Below, piece by piece: positions 9,230 through 20,583 of a stretch of 64,000 nucleotides of DNA. The stretch's first letter is position 1. Each line of letters opens with the position of its first letter. Source of the stretch: Erodium maritimum (Eukaryota; Streptophyta; Magnoliopsida; Geraniales; Geraniaceae). The notes under the pieces are model-generated. The model was not told the DNA's origin, did no database searches, and saw only the letters and a list, made by a program, of their open reading frames with translations. The translations under genes and the position numbers were made by a program. The stretch lies in contig OY997591.1 in NCBI GenBank assembly GCA_963921825.1, forward strand, positions 17,231,515-17,295,514. Reading direction: 5' to 3'.

Positions 9230-12200
9230 CAGCAACTGTTCATGTTGTCCAGAGATGAAGAGCCGATCATTGAGAAACGGGAGGAGGAACCTTTGGATGA
9301 GGAAGAGGCCATGGATTGGGCAGCGGAACGGTCGACAAGCCTGTACCTCACAGACGTGCCGGAACCGGCTGTCCGAGAAGAAACCTTACGAGCTTTGGAC
9401 GGAAGCCACAGTCAGGCACTAAGAGTTACAGCCAGGGTAGCAAGGGGCACCCTCTCGACCCTGGTTGACACTGGCGCCACGACTTGCTTCTTGGATGAAC
9501 ACACAGCGCACAAGCTAGCCATCACAGTGCAACCCACGCCGGAGACGCACATCCGATTGGGTAATGGGAATAAATTCGCCTGCACGAGCCACAGTGTGTT
9601 GACCTGGATCCTGGGCAATTGCTCGTTCACATGGAAATGCCTAGTCATGCCAATGGGAGAGTGTGAGCTGGTATTGGGCATCGACTGGATGAAGTCCGTT
9701 AACCCAGTCACCTTTAATTTCATCAACCGAACCATTACAATCAAGGTGGGCGACCAGTTGAGAGTGCTCGAGGAACAGAAGGAACTCAAGGCCGGAAGAG
9801 GAGTGAGCCCAAAAAGCTGGTTCAAGGAAGCTAAGAAGGGCCAGACTGTGTATTTGGGGCAGCTCTGCAAATTGAACGAAGAACAGAGCATGGGGAAGGT
9901 CGATGATCCAGTGTTGAGGCAGTGCCTTAGAGACAACCAGGACGTGTTCCAGGTTCCCACAGAACTACCTCCTCATCGCGATCACGACCACTACATCCCC
10001 ATCATCACCGGAGCATCACCACCAGCCGTCAGACCTTACAGGTACAACAGAGAGCAAAAGGATACATTAGAGGCGATGGTGCGTGAGATGCTCGACACGG
10101 GCATTATTACCAAGAGCTCCAGTCCATACTCATTCCCGGTTCTACTCGTAAAAAAGAAAGATGGGTCATGGCGTTTCTGCATTGACTACAGAGCATTGAA
10201 TGATATCACGATCAAGGATCGGTTTCCGATTCCCACGGTCGACGAGTTACTGGATGAACTCGCCGGAAGCTCAGTGTTCTCGAAAATTGACCTAAGAGCC
10301 GGCTACCACCAAATCCGCATGGCGGAGGAGGATGAACACAAGACGACATTTCGCACTCACGACGGTCACTACGAATTCCGGGTAATGCCCTTCGGGCTGA
10401 CCAACGCTCCGGCGAGCTTCCAGAGCCTCATGAACAGTGTCTTTAAGGCGTAGCTCCGCAAGTTCGTGTTAGTGTTCTTCGATGATACCCTGGTGTACAG
10501 CAGGAACCATGAAGAACATCGGGAGCATCTGAGGATCGTGTTCGAGATTCTTAGACGAGAAAAGCTATACGCCAAGCTTTCGAAGTGCTCCTTTGGAGTG
10601 TCCACCGTCGAGTACCTGGGCCACCTCATTTCCGGCGATGGAGTTGCAACAGACCCAACTAAGGTACAGGCGGTCGTGGACTGGCCAACTCCGAAGTGCG
10701 TCAGGGAGGTGAGGGGCTTCCTAGGACTATCTGGGTACTACCGTCGATTCGTAGAAGGGTACGGACCCATGGCGCGGCCAATGACAGAGCTTCTGAAGAA
10801 ATCAGTCAGGTTCTGGTGGACAGAAACAGAGGAAAAGAGCTTCCAGCGCCTCAAACAAGCCTTGAGCACGGCGCCAGTGTTGGCCTTGCCAGACTTCACC
10901 AAGACATTCGTTGTCGAGACGGACGCTTCAGACGCCGGCGTGGGGGCGGTGCTGATGTAAGAAGGACAGCCACTGGCATTTATAAGCAAGGCTTTGGGGC
11001 CTCGAGCAGCCGGACTCTCCACTTACGAGAAGGAGATGCTCGCGATGATTCTGGCGGTACAAAAATGGCGTCAATATCTCCAGCAGGGAGAGTTCATCCT
11101 ACGCACCAATCAGCAGAGCCTCAAGTTCCTCATGGAGCAAAGGCTTGTCACGAGCTTCCAGCACAAGTGGCTCGCGAAGATGCTCGGACTGCGGTATCGG
11201 ATAGAGTACAAACCCGGAGCCAAGAACAGGGTCGCCGACGCACTGTCCCGCCGGCCAACAGAGGAACACAAGGAGCTATCAGTAGTGGTTCCCTCGTGGA
11301 TGGCCGAGCTAGTCACAAGCTATGAGGGAGACGAGGAAGTCCAAGGGCTGTTGCAGAGGCTCACCATAGCACCCCAATCAATGCCGGAATACGAGCTGAG
11401 GCCTGGCGTGCTCTCCGTCAACGGAAAACTGTACGTTGGAAGGAACGGGGCCGTGCGCACCAAGGTCCTACGAGCCCTACACGACTCACCCCTGGGGGGT
11501 CACTCCGGCGTGCGAGCGACGTCCAGACGGGTAAGCCTGTACTTTTGGTGGCCTCACCTGCAACGTGATGTGAAGGCCTTCGTCGGAGACTGTGATACGT
11601 GCCAACGCTGCAAAACAGAGGGTGTTGCTTACCCAGGGCTCCTTCAGCCACTTCCGCTTCCCACGCGACCGTGGCACGATATTGGTCTCGATTTTATTGA
11701 CGGCCTTCCAAAGTCCGGCGGCTTCGACTCAATTCTGGTCGTAGTGGATCGCTTCTCCAAGTTCAGCCATTTCATCGGCCTGAAGCACCCGTACAGCGCG
11801 GAGCAAGTGGCCAAGGCCTTCCTGGACAACGTGTACAAGCTACACGGCGCTCCTCGTACCATGGTCTCCGACAGGGACTGTATCTTCCTCAGCCAATTTT
11901 GGCGAGAACTCTTCAGGTTGCTCGGGTCGAAGCTTCATCTCTCCACAGCATATCATCCACAAACGGACGGGAAAACCGAGCGCGTGAACCAGTGTCTTGA
12001 GAATTTTCTCCGACTCACGACACACCAACTACCTCAACAATGGCCGCGCTGGCTGAGCTTGGCAGAGTACTGGTACAATACATCGTACCACACTGCAATT
12101 CGAGCGACACCCTTCGAAGTTCTCTACGGGCATGAACCACCGTCGCCAGCCGCATCTGGGTTCTCCACTAATGTGGCCGCCGTCGAGTCCTTTGCTACCA

Positions 12201-12736
12201 ACCATCACGCCGTCTGGGCCTTAGTGCGAGACAACTTAGCGGTGGCGCGAGACCGCGCGAAAGCTCAAGCAGACAAGCACCGGACAGAGAGAAACTTCGC
12301 GGCGGGCGACTGGGTGTTCCTCCGGCTCCAGCCATACCGTCAAACAACCGTGGCTCTCCGCCGGAACCTGAAACTGGCAGCCAGGTACTTCGGGCCATTT
12401 GAGATCATAGCCAAGGTCGGCGCCGTGGCTTACACTTTACGGTTGCCGGAGTCCTCACGGATTCACCCAACGTTCCATGTCTCTCTCCTCAAAAGGCAAG
12501 TGGGACCCCGCCACGCCGTGGCCACTTCTCTGCCGGAGACCACAACCACGGGCCAACTCAAAGTGGAACCCGTTCGAATTTTGCAGACTCGCTCAGTCAA
12601 ACGGAACAATCAAGCAATGGTCCAGAAATTGGTCCAATGGTCAAACGCGCTCCCGGAGGACGCCACCTGGGAGGACATCACATGGCTCCGGGCGAACTTT
12701 CTGGGCCGCACATTCAATGACGAGGCTTGGGGATAA
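9230..12736 (+). pseudogene. pol: Gypsy pol: protease, RT, RNase H, integrase, chromodomain; two internal stops
   Basis: One frame continuous with gag. Protease active site VDTGATT is at about 9464. Reverse transcriptase runs from about 10090, with DYRALN near 10185 and the catalytic FFDD at about 10475-10486. RNase H follows ([11 protein letters not shown], then ISKALG after a stop). Integrase has a His-His-Cys-Cys finger (about 11490-11610, ending CDTCQRC) and the acidic triad in LDFIDGLP, VSDRD and GKTERVNQ. The C-terminus (about 12565-12720, EPVRILQTR and WEDITWL) resembles the chromodomain that guides chromovirus integration to heterochromatin. Stops at 10451-10453 (TAG, just before FFDD) and 10958-10960 (TAA, in RNase H) break the frame. 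No frameshift was found, so decay is by nonsense substitution only. All catalytic residues I can check are present. Confidence 0.93.
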
Positions 12737-12745
12737 GCCTCTTCT

Positions 12746-12758
12746 GAGGGAGGGGCAA
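12746..12758 (+). promoter_or_regulatory. Polypurine tract before the 3' LTR
   Basis: The purine-rich string TGAGGGAGGGGCA lies directly upstream of the 3' LTR, the expected primer for plus-strand synthesis. Confidence 0.75.
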
Positions 12759-13114
12759 TGTCAGGACCGCGCGAGGAAGACGACCCAAACGGTGTCGTTT
12801 GGCTTAATGGAACACAGCGTCTCTGAGGGCCACGCGTCAGTCAACGTGCCTGCTGGAGAGACGACCGAGCCGTTACGCGTCGTGTCAGTTAGTTAGGGGT
12901 TTGGAGTCTGTTACGCCTACGTGGCATGTCCTGAGCTGAGATATAAAGCTCCGAGTCTTCGATTCTGTCTTCATCTTCTTCATTGTTGCTATTGAGTTGC
13001 AGAGAGAGAGGTTAGAGCGAGCTTGACCTGTAGAGAGAGAGTTAGAGCCGTCTGTAATCCTTCTTCAATTCATCAATAAAGCTTCCAATTCCAAGTTTGA
13101 GCAAGAGCCTGACA
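12759..13114 (+). repeat. 3' LTR of the gypsy element (356 bp)
   Basis: Same ends as the 5' LTR. It is followed by target duplication TTGTA at 13115-13119. It differs from the 5' LTR by nine substitutions (seven transitions) and two small indels by manual alignment. Confidence 0.97.
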
Positions 13115-13119
13115 TTGTA

Positions 13120-13640
13120 TTCGTTAAGCCATGCCAACTGCCAACTTCAATCATCAGTATTCTCTAACGTGATACTGCAATAATAACTAACTTTGTTGAT
13201 GCTCATGCTCCTACCAAATTAACTCGTTAGTTTTAATTTGTGCCTTGACTCTGGATCTATTGGTTTTGCTTTTGGATGTATTACCCAAAGACACGAAATG
13301 AAGTGGCATACAGCATGCAAACAAAACTTAGTTCCCAATCCCACCCTCCCTACACCTATGCATCAAGCTTTGGGCACTTAATTCTACTAAAATTGGATCA
13401 CAACCTTGGCTACAACAATCGAGATATAGTGGATCTCAACTCTGTAAAAAATAAAATTAGGGTAGTTAAATGTCATAAAAAAATAATTATTAGATTGGTG
13501 TTAAAAAAGGACATAATTAGACAGGGATTTATGTAATTTTTTCAATAAACAATGACCAAGCATACAACTCATCAATGATTCTTACAAAATAATCTCTCGT
13601 AATTTGAGACCTACTGTTTAGCCTTAGCCGCCTCTCTATG
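13120..13640. other. Spacer, nothing recognised
   Basis: AT-rich flank of the gypsy insertion. The 86-codon frame here has no recognisable motif and ordinary spacer composition. Confidence 0.3.
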
Positions 13641-13647
13641 TAATTAT

Positions 13648-15016
13648 AGAGCTTCCCTCTTTTGATCCTGTCATCACCTTGCCGACTACCGTGGCTACAC
13701 TTGCCGCTGACGCGCCTGAGGCCCGTGCCGCCCCTGTGGTTACAAGCTCAGTGTAGTCAAATCCCTCGCAGACCGTGCCCGATGCTGGGGATAAGACCCA
13801 CCAAAGGAGAAGACTGAAACCACTCGTTTCGAGTTCTTCCTCCTTGCTACCCTCTCCCCCGTACCGTCGATGCTCCGGTCCTCTCGTCCAAGTTGGTTCC
13901 CTCCATGGGGGTACTCTCTCATTCGCCTGCTTCGAAGCCAAGACGAGGATGACCAACTAGGAGGGAAAACGTTGCTTCGTCTCCAAGCAATCCGCGACCA
14001 CCTCCTCATGGGTCGCGCCTTGCCCTTTCTTTGCCTCCACTCAACCTAGCCTAATGGGCCCTCCGCCACAGCAGGCCCTCGTTTTGTCTCAAACCATTCC
14101 TAGTGGCGCGACTCCTAGGATTGTAGTCCATGTTCTTCAACAGGACTCACCACCTTCGTCTCCTCTCTGCACCTTTGTGGATGTCCCCTTGCAACGGGAT
14201 ACGGAGAAAGGAACGATGGTGGAAACACTGGGGATGGGCCGTTATCTCCCTAATCGGGATCGGATCCCCCTATAGGATGAGTTGTCTTCTTGTTCGATCG
14301 AGGATGAAGAGGAGGTCGAGTTCGTCGTGCTGTTCTCTCCGACCATCTTCACGGATATTGCCAGGCAGCAGTGGGGTATGGTGGGCAAGCTCTGGTCGCC
14401 GAAACCCCATCGGAAGGAGGCTCTGATCCGAATCATCACCACCGCGTGGGGCCGAGCTACGGAGGGTCTCGTCGTCAAGGAGTTGGGACCGGACCTCTTT
14501 GGTATCTACTTCCGGTCGTCAAACGCACGTGCATGGGTTCGGGGTAATGAACCATGGTGCTTCGATGGGTGAGCCCTGCTTCTTGAGGACCTGGATCCCT
14601 GCACCCGGGAACTTTCAAACTTAGACCGCATGCAGTTGTGGGCTCACGCGCGGGGCCTACCACCTCTGGTTTGGACAAAGGCGATGGGGATGTCCATTGG
14701 AGACACGTTGGGTATCTGTGTGGACTTCCCGAGTGACCAGTGGGGGATGTGCTGCGAGGGCACTATTAGGGTCCGCTTCCAGCACCTCATTGAGCGACCC
14801 CTCCGACGAGGTATGATCCTTTGTTTCAAGGAGTTCCTTGACCTAGTCAAGATCGAGCTGACTTACATCAAGCTCCCGAGTTTCTGTTACAACTGTGGGA
14901 GGCTTGGACATATCATCAAGGACTGCACATATGAAGTACGAGGCACCCCACGATATGACTCCTCTCTTTTGGAATACCAAAGGGATATGCAAGTGAAACC
15001 GTATGCAACGGACTAG
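13648..15016 (+). pseudogene. LINE ORF1 remnant, DUF4283 core plus CCHC zinc knuckle
   Basis: A single reading frame runs through this interval with stops at 13754 (TAG), 13958 (TAG), 14273 (TAG), 14570 (TGA) and 15014 (TAG) but no frameshift that I can see. The N-terminal 200 codons are low-complexity Ser/Pro-rich. The middle part matches the plant DUF4283 fold of LINE ORF1 proteins: an acidic lead-in, then KLWSPKPHRKEALI, NEPWCFDG, LDRMQLWAHARGLPP and IGDTLGICVDF. A zinc knuckle CYNCGRLGHIIKDC (Cys-x2-Cys-x4-His-x4-Cys, about 14887-14928) closes the domain. ORF1 protein binds element RNA during target-primed reverse transcription. Sequence after 15016 keeps ORF1-linker character to about 15330. 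No ORF2 follows, so the copy lacks its 3' half. Confidence 0.75.
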
Positions 15017-15955
15017 AGTGAGTCTTCACTGGCACCCGCCCTGTTAGGCTCCGGGAATGTTTTTTTGTGCACTGTACCTAAGGGCTCCTTATCCTGGATA
15101 GGAGTCCTTGGGTTTCCCCGAGCACTATACCTAACCGTACTGCAGCTCAGGTTAGCACCAGGGTGGTGACCGACCAGTTCCCTAGGGGCTCGGTCACTAC
15201 AGTTCCAACACCCATTTCTGGGGAGCCTAAAGATGTTGGAGTTGTCTCGACTGCAGCGCTCAAGAGGTCTGCAGCTGGAGCGCCTCTGGATGATCAGGCG
15301 AGGGCTGGAAAACAGCCCCGCCAGGAGGGATGTTAGACCATCTGGGCATCAGGGACTGGCCATAGGAGGAGTCCGTGGTCGATACTTTGCCTCCCACTAT
15401 TACTGTTGAAGTCCTTGACCATTTTTCAGAGCAGGAATTCCAATACCACCTTCTCATCCTTCGTATTCTCTCATTACCTATTTGGCATCCCAACACCGTC
15501 TGTGACGGTTCTAATAATACAAGGATAAGTGAACTATTTGTTCTTTTTCTGTCTTTTTTAGTGATCAGGAAACGTGTTCTCTAACATATATCGATGTACT
15601 TAAATCTTATTTATAATATTACACCTTTTAAAAAAAATCAACGATTCTTACGAAAATAAAAATAAAATGTAAGGAATATAAGAAACCTTTTTTTTATGAA
15701 AGAAGGAATATAAGAAACCTGAAATGTGCAACAAAACATGTCTGGAATTACTTTTATGAGAAACGTTAGCTCACATCATGTGATATATAGTACACTTTTT
15801 GCTCATATTCCCTCTCCCAAAAAGAAATTACATGTTAAATAAAAGCTAGTGAGATGGCAAAGTACAAAATAGCCCCTCTACGCCCTCCTCCACTCCAACT
15901 CTCTATTATTATATCATAGTTATTAATTACTTCCTCGGTATATATAGATGGTCCT
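15017..15955. other. LINE linker remnant, then spacer
   Basis: About 300 bases continue the coding-like composition of the LINE remnant in mixed frames. After about 15600 it is AT-rich spacer with a short direct repeat (GGAATATAAGAAACCT twice near 15671 and 15706). No gene is seen. Confidence 0.3.
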
Positions 15956-17771
15956 CTAAACTTTCGGTGCTTCCACCGCAACCATGGGAGGCACACCAAT
16001 GGCTATTGCAGTAGTTCTCATCATGTTGGTCTGATGAGAACGAGACTCAGACTGATCACACATCTGTGGAGCATCTGTGCTCTTCAAGGGTAGTTCTGGA
16101 ATTTGCTCTGCCTCCTTGTTCTCTCTGTGTTTTCCCCAAAGCACCGCGTATAGTCCCACCACTATCAGTACAGACCCCATCACTCTGATAAACAACAAAG
16201 CCATGAATATAAATATTGTTAGTGGTGCTGACCTCAATCCATTAATTGTCTTTTATATCATGTTCATGTGTGTATTCTGTGACGTTGATGTAAATGATTT
16301 TTTAGTGACAACTACTGTTATGTTCATAAAAGTGACGACAGCTCTAAAATAACTGTAATTAATTACCCTCCAAGGTAAATCTTTTCAGCTAGGATGAAAG
16401 AGCCCATGATGGCCACAATGATCATCATCAGAGGGCTGAAAGCGGTCACAAACACAGGCCCTGTCTTCTGCATCACCAGCCCTTGTACATAGTATGCTAA
16501 GCTTGAGGATACTATACCCTGCATATATGTATATGAGATTGAGATTAATATGTTTGTCACAACTTTTAATTAGTAGTTTAAGCTTTTAATAATTTAGTTG
16601 GCTTTCTAACAAAAGGAACCATGGTTTTTATCTAGGTTACATTTCATTGTATTCTTTTAAGTATGACCTTTATATTTTTTGCACAAACTATCGTTAGCCG
16701 CAAAATTAACAGGACGTTAGTTATTTATAGAAAGAGTCCAAAATGTCCTCCGCAAAAAATGTTATTCCGTGCAAAAAAATGGAAAGATCATAGTTGAGAA
16801 TTGAAAAAAAAGATCAGACCCAAATTCATGTTATTGACTTTTGTTGAGAGCATTTTTATCTTTTCCAACGTGCATGTTAATCCGTAAAAAAAATGTAAAG
16901 ATCATAGTTGAGAAATAAAATTTAAGAACCATAGTTTCCTCTTTCTAATATGATATCAGAGTTTTGCTATATATATATATATACTTACAGCGTAGGCAGC
17001 GGCAAGAAGATTCATATCCCAGCCGATGGTCCAGGCGGAGGGACTGTGTTCCATGACGAAGGTGACGATGATGGACTGTAGGGTTCCCAAGAAGCAGACG
17101 ATTGTGGTGAGGGAGAGATGAGCCGCGTACTTCTTCATCGTGATGGCCTGGAGGATGAAGAAGGCGGCCCAGGCGAGGGTGGCGAAGATGAGCAGAATGG
17201 AGCCCTTCACCCAGTCCTTGGCGGCTGCCGCAGCGGCCTCCGACGACTCGTGGGCGGGCTCCATGTGGTCCGAGCACGCCATCTTGACGACGCTGCCCTT
17301 GTACAGCGTCATGAGCATGGCTCCGGCGACGGTGACCACCGTGCCCACCACCTTGGCCTGGCACCTGAGCTTCTTGATGTCCACCTTCTCCATCCGGCAG
17401 AGCAGCGCCATGACGAAGGTCATCGCCGGCAGCATGTTGCTCATGGCGCAGGAGAAGGTCGGGGACGTGAACTTGAGGCCCATGTAGTAAAAGTTCTGGT
17501 CAATGACCGGGCCCAGGAGGCCCAGGATGAACATCTGGATGAATATGGGGAAAGTGATCCTGGGCCGGACCTTGCGCTCCAGGACAATGGCGAAGGGGGC
17601 TATGGCGGCGGTGGCGAAGGCGTGGCGGTAGACGACGAGGACATAGTGGCTCATTCCGCGGTTGAGAGAGACCTTGGTTATGATGTTCATGCCGGCGTAG
17701 CCGAATTGGAGGGAGATCATGGCTATGTAAGGCTTGCATCTCTCAACGACACTCCCTCTTGACCCCTCCAT
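15956..17771 (-). CDS. WAT1/nodulin MtN21-type EamA transporter, three exons
   Basis: Exons on the minus strand are 17771-16989, 16518-16367 and 16184-15956. All introns have GT-AG ends and the lengths sum to 1164 bases, giving 387 residues plus stop. The protein belongs to the plant drug/metabolite transporter family (WAT1-related, UMAMIT) and has two EamA repeats and about ten membrane helices. Family signatures include KPYIAMISLQFGYAGMNI at the N-terminus, QNFYYMGLKFTSPTFSCAM, NMLPAMTFVMALLCRMEKVD, GAMLMTLYKG, and in exon 2 LAYYVQGLVMQKTGPVF and AFSPLMMIIVA. Members export amino acids or move auxin across plasma or vacuolar membranes; the substrate here is unknown. The C-terminal 60 residues are hydrophilic, as usual. 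Length is typical, but three exons is few for a family that often has six or seven, so introns were probably lost in the first 783-base exon. No lesion was found, and it should be functional. Confidence 0.93.
16611..16940. repeat. MITE inside intron 1 of the WAT1-type gene
   Basis: The ends AAAAGGAACCATGGTTTTTA and TTAAGAACCATAGTTTCCT are inverted. The flanks CTTTCTAAC (16602-16610) and CTTTCTAAT (16941-16949) form an 8-of-9 target duplication, the length used by Mutator-like elements. An internal direct repeat (AAAGATCATAGTTGAGAA) occurs twice. The element leaves both splice sites intact. Confidence 0.7.
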
Positions 17772-17866
17772 TTAATAGCTTAATAAGTAACTAAAGATGA
17801 GAGGAAGAAACACTTGAAAGCTTTGTTTGTTGTGTCTCCTGAGGAACAAGTGATGGCGAGAGTGGT

Positions 17867-17874
17867 TATTTATA
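17867..17874 (-). promoter_or_regulatory. TATA box of the WAT1-type gene
   Basis: TATAAATA on the minus strand, 96 bases before the start codon. This suits a 5' UTR of roughly 60-70 bases. Confidence 0.65.
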
Positions 17875-18011
17875 GGCGAGGTGTGGTATGTTGATTATGC
17901 CCTATCCACAACAGTATTTCATATATGACGACATATACATAGAATCATGTGAGCGGCACGTGTGAGAGTATTAAATTTGAATATCCTCCTCGGCCTGCTC
18001 ATGTTTTTTAA

Positions 18012-18328
18012 GAGCGTCCACAACGGAGAGCGGGAGCTGACGGAGAGTTGTTGGTGGTGAGCAATCGGCGACGGAGAGCTAACGGTGAGCCAGCAGGGAG
18101 TTGGCGGGAAGAACGCTGACGGTAAGGACCGACGGTGAGCTCACCGCCTTTTCTCAACATCAACGAGAGTAAAATCAATAAGAAAAAAAAATACTTATCA
18201 CCATCTCTTACCACCAAATATTACAGTGTGCTGGCTGTTCTCCCTGGCGATAAAGTTTAAAAACAATTTTATAGTCCTTCCAACCAACAACTCCCCGCCA
18301 ACACTAGCATTTGGGATTGTGGATGCTC
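18012..18328. repeat. Harbinger-type MITE, 317 bases
   Basis: It starts GAGCGTCCACAACGG and ends ATTGTGGATGCTC, near-inverted termini of the GAGCATCCACAA class, between TAA triplets at 18009-18011 and 18329-18331. A 3-bp TAA/TTA duplication is the PIF/Harbinger signature. The interior has short direct repeats around GACGGTGAGC and no open frame. Confidence 0.8.
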
Positions 18329-18331
18329 TAA

Positions 18332-19059
18332 ATATACATGATCGACAATACATTACGTATGGGAGTGTGGTGAAATTCCACTTGGCAAGCCGAATATGGT
18401 AGTGTGCTTGTGCTGTGTCAATCGATTATGAGAGCTACCGAAACAAAGTTGAGATCAGTGGATGCTGATGCTATTTCTGGCGGGACCCACTTTCTATTGC
18501 TGTTGCGCCCATCATTAGCTGGTTTCCTGTTAGTGCTTCAGGTTTCATGACTCCTCCTCGTCCCGACGCCGACTTCTGACACCTCCGACCAATTATTACT
18601 CAGGTGTCGGCTAAAACAAAATAGGATCTAAATTCAATAAATTTTTAAGTGAACAGAAAAATATTATTTTGCTTTCTTTATCTGCATTAGCATAAAATTG
18701 GCGTATTTTTCATGCATTTTTGTTTTTATCAGAATCATTTCATATTTCTTTAATTGCACGTTAAGGTCTAATTTTAGTTTATTGAAATTGTTAATTAAAC
18801 TAATAGAGTTCCAGTTTGGCTAGCCACAACTGGTATTTGCTTTTGTGATTTAAAGTGGAGTACGATATTGTTTCCTTACGTCGTTTGTGGGACATGGGCC
18901 ACTTGATAAAGTTGGAATTTTGCTTTTCTCATGAAGACAATCTCATAACATTATATAATGACGAATTGTTTACAAAAGCAAAATTGTTCATCAAATATAT
19001 TGATAAGAAGATAGTTCTATGACGTGTATATGTGTAATATATAATGTGTAATGTTATCA
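18332..19059. other. Spacer, nothing recognised
   Basis: AT-rich sequence between two MITEs. No open frame, repeat or RNA gene could be supported. Confidence 0.3.
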
Positions 19060-19349
19060 GAGCGGCTTCAACGGTCGTGTCAGCCGGGTTGTTGTAGGTG
19101 CTGGCAGGGCGCTGACACGACTCGCTGGCACGACAGGTCGTACGTGTCAAAGTGGCGTGTCAAGGGGTCGTTGTAGGAACTATTTTAGAGGAGAGAGAAG
19201 CCTATTTTGCTCCAAAAATAACTACAAATCATGACAGACCATTGGAGAGGTCACAACAGGAAGCCATGGTAGGGAGGAGAGAGAATGCCAAAAAACCCCT
19301 CCTACCATGACTCATTGACCTTAATCATGTCAGACCATTGGAGATGCTC
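19060..19349. repeat. Harbinger-type MITE, 290 bases
   Basis: Termini GAGCGGCTTCAACGG and CCATTGGAGATGCTC are imperfect inverted repeats. The flanking triplets are TCA on the left and TTA on the right, so one duplication copy has probably mutated. GTGTCA/TGACAC motifs recur inside. There is no open frame. Confidence 0.65.
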
Positions 19350-20084
19350 TTAGGGCGAATGTATGTTGCCGTTTCAGTAGTTGATTGCGTCACTCTTATG
19401 TTAGAGAAACAGAAGTCGCATCGTTTAGTGGCGCGCCCTAGGTATTTGGGGGATATGGTGAAGAATGTTGCGTCTTATTAATGAATTCATTAAGAAAATG
19501 TAATTTTAAATGTCACACATCAAAGTGGATCTACTTGGAAAACACAACGTTTAAATGTTGTTTCTCCCCAAAAAAGACAACATGAAAACTTATATATCCT
19601 TACAAACCTAAGCGTTTTAAATAGATCCCACGACGCCTGCTAGATCCACCTTTGTATACCCTTAATGTGTTGGCCTTTTTCTTAAGTGACCCATGCTTTG
19701 CAAACCCTTCTACTCGTCAACCTTGTTCCTGGGCATCCGAGGGAATGGCGCGGATTGCGATAACTCAGGTGAGATGTTTAAGCCTTAATGAAGGAGAGAA
19801 TGAGGCAAGAAAACTCCATGTTCTTCCTTGAGTTTCTACTCCAACTTATTTTGATATAAAAAATATTTATTAATTAGATATAAGGCAGAGCGAAACTAAA
19901 CAAGTAATTCAGCAAACAAAACCATAATTAATTAACTTACAAGACCATATAATGGTACACAAAAACGTACACAACGATAGTAGGTGTAAGGTGGTTCCCA
20001 GCCCATACTCATCGACAAGTGCATCGAACATCTTCTTCCTCATATATTTTGGTTCATCTTTTTTATATGACTGTCCACTACATG
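19350..20084. other. Spacer, nothing recognised
   Basis: AT-rich. No supported gene, and no repeat that I could define. Confidence 0.3.
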
Positions 20085-20127
20085 TTAGAATTGTATTTAA
20101 TAACCCAATTAAATATATTCTAACATA
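20085..20127 (-). repeat. Inverted fragment of a copia LTR start
   Basis: Read on the minus strand, this gives TGTTAGAATATATTTAATTG and the following GGGTTATTAAATA, the first bases of the copia LTR that begins at 24242 on the plus strand. Only about 40 bases are shared, so it is a stray fragment in the opposite orientation, not a full LTR. Confidence 0.55.
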
Positions 20128-20265
20128 ACCCAGTTATTTAAAAAAAAAAACGATTTTCCCCAGATGAACAGTACTTCCTTGAACAGTATTTCCAAAAAAA
20201 AATGAAAAGTGATTTTTCCGATGTACAGTGACTTTTCGAATAAACAATGTTTTCGGATGGAATTT

Positions 20266-20476
20266 AATTTCGAAAATCATGATTCTTGCAATTTATATCG
20301 AAACTTATGATGCAATTTTTTATTTCGAAAATTATGATCGATGCAGTTTATTTCGAAATTTATGATGCAATTTTTATTTCGAAACTTATGAATAATGCAA
20401 TTTTATTTTGAAACTAATGATAAATGCAATTTTATTTCGAAAATTATGATTTTTTGCACTGTTATTTTGAAAATCA
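20266..20476. repeat. Degenerate tandem repeat, TTTCGAAA...ATGCAATTTT
   Basis: About six imperfect units of 30-35 bases built from TATTTCGAAA, a TTATGAT core and TGCAATTTT. Confidence 0.7.
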
Positions 20477-20583
20477 CATCCATGACTCTAAAGTTTCTGC
20501 ACTTATGTTTTGAGTCTGAAGCTTTCCTGAATATAAAAGACATTCATCCCACACATGATATTTTAAACATCATATGTATTCTT

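Larger units (their letters stand above)
7405..13114 (+). mobile_element. Complete Ty3/gypsy LTR retrotransposon, chromovirus type
   Basis: A 5710-base element with two LTRs, each bounded by TGTCAG and CTGACA. It is flanked on both sides by the 5-bp target duplication TTGTA (7400-7404 and 13115-13119). It has a tRNA-iMet primer site, gag, then protease, reverse transcriptase, RNase H, integrase and a C-terminal chromodomain-like segment, and a purine tract before the 3' LTR. Gag and pol lie in one frame, interrupted by three in-frame stops. By eye the LTRs differ at 9 of about 354 aligned positions, plus a 2-base and a 1-base indel (about 2.5%), which suggests an insertion of the order of a million years if commonly used plant rates apply. 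Chromodomain, single-frame gag-pol and iMet primer site place it in the chromoviruses; Reina-like is my best guess for the clade. Confidence 0.97.

Noticed and set aside
10696..11325. 209-codon frame overlapping pol
   Set aside because: Shifted-frame shadow of the RNase H to integrase region of the gypsy element.
13276..13536. 86-codon frame next to the gypsy element
   Set aside because: No motif, spacer-like composition, and no splice partners seen.
17118..17762. 214-codon plus-strand frame
   Set aside because: Antisense shadow of exon 1 of the WAT1-type gene. Its composition (His, Glu, Gly) is what the complementary strand of a membrane protein gives.
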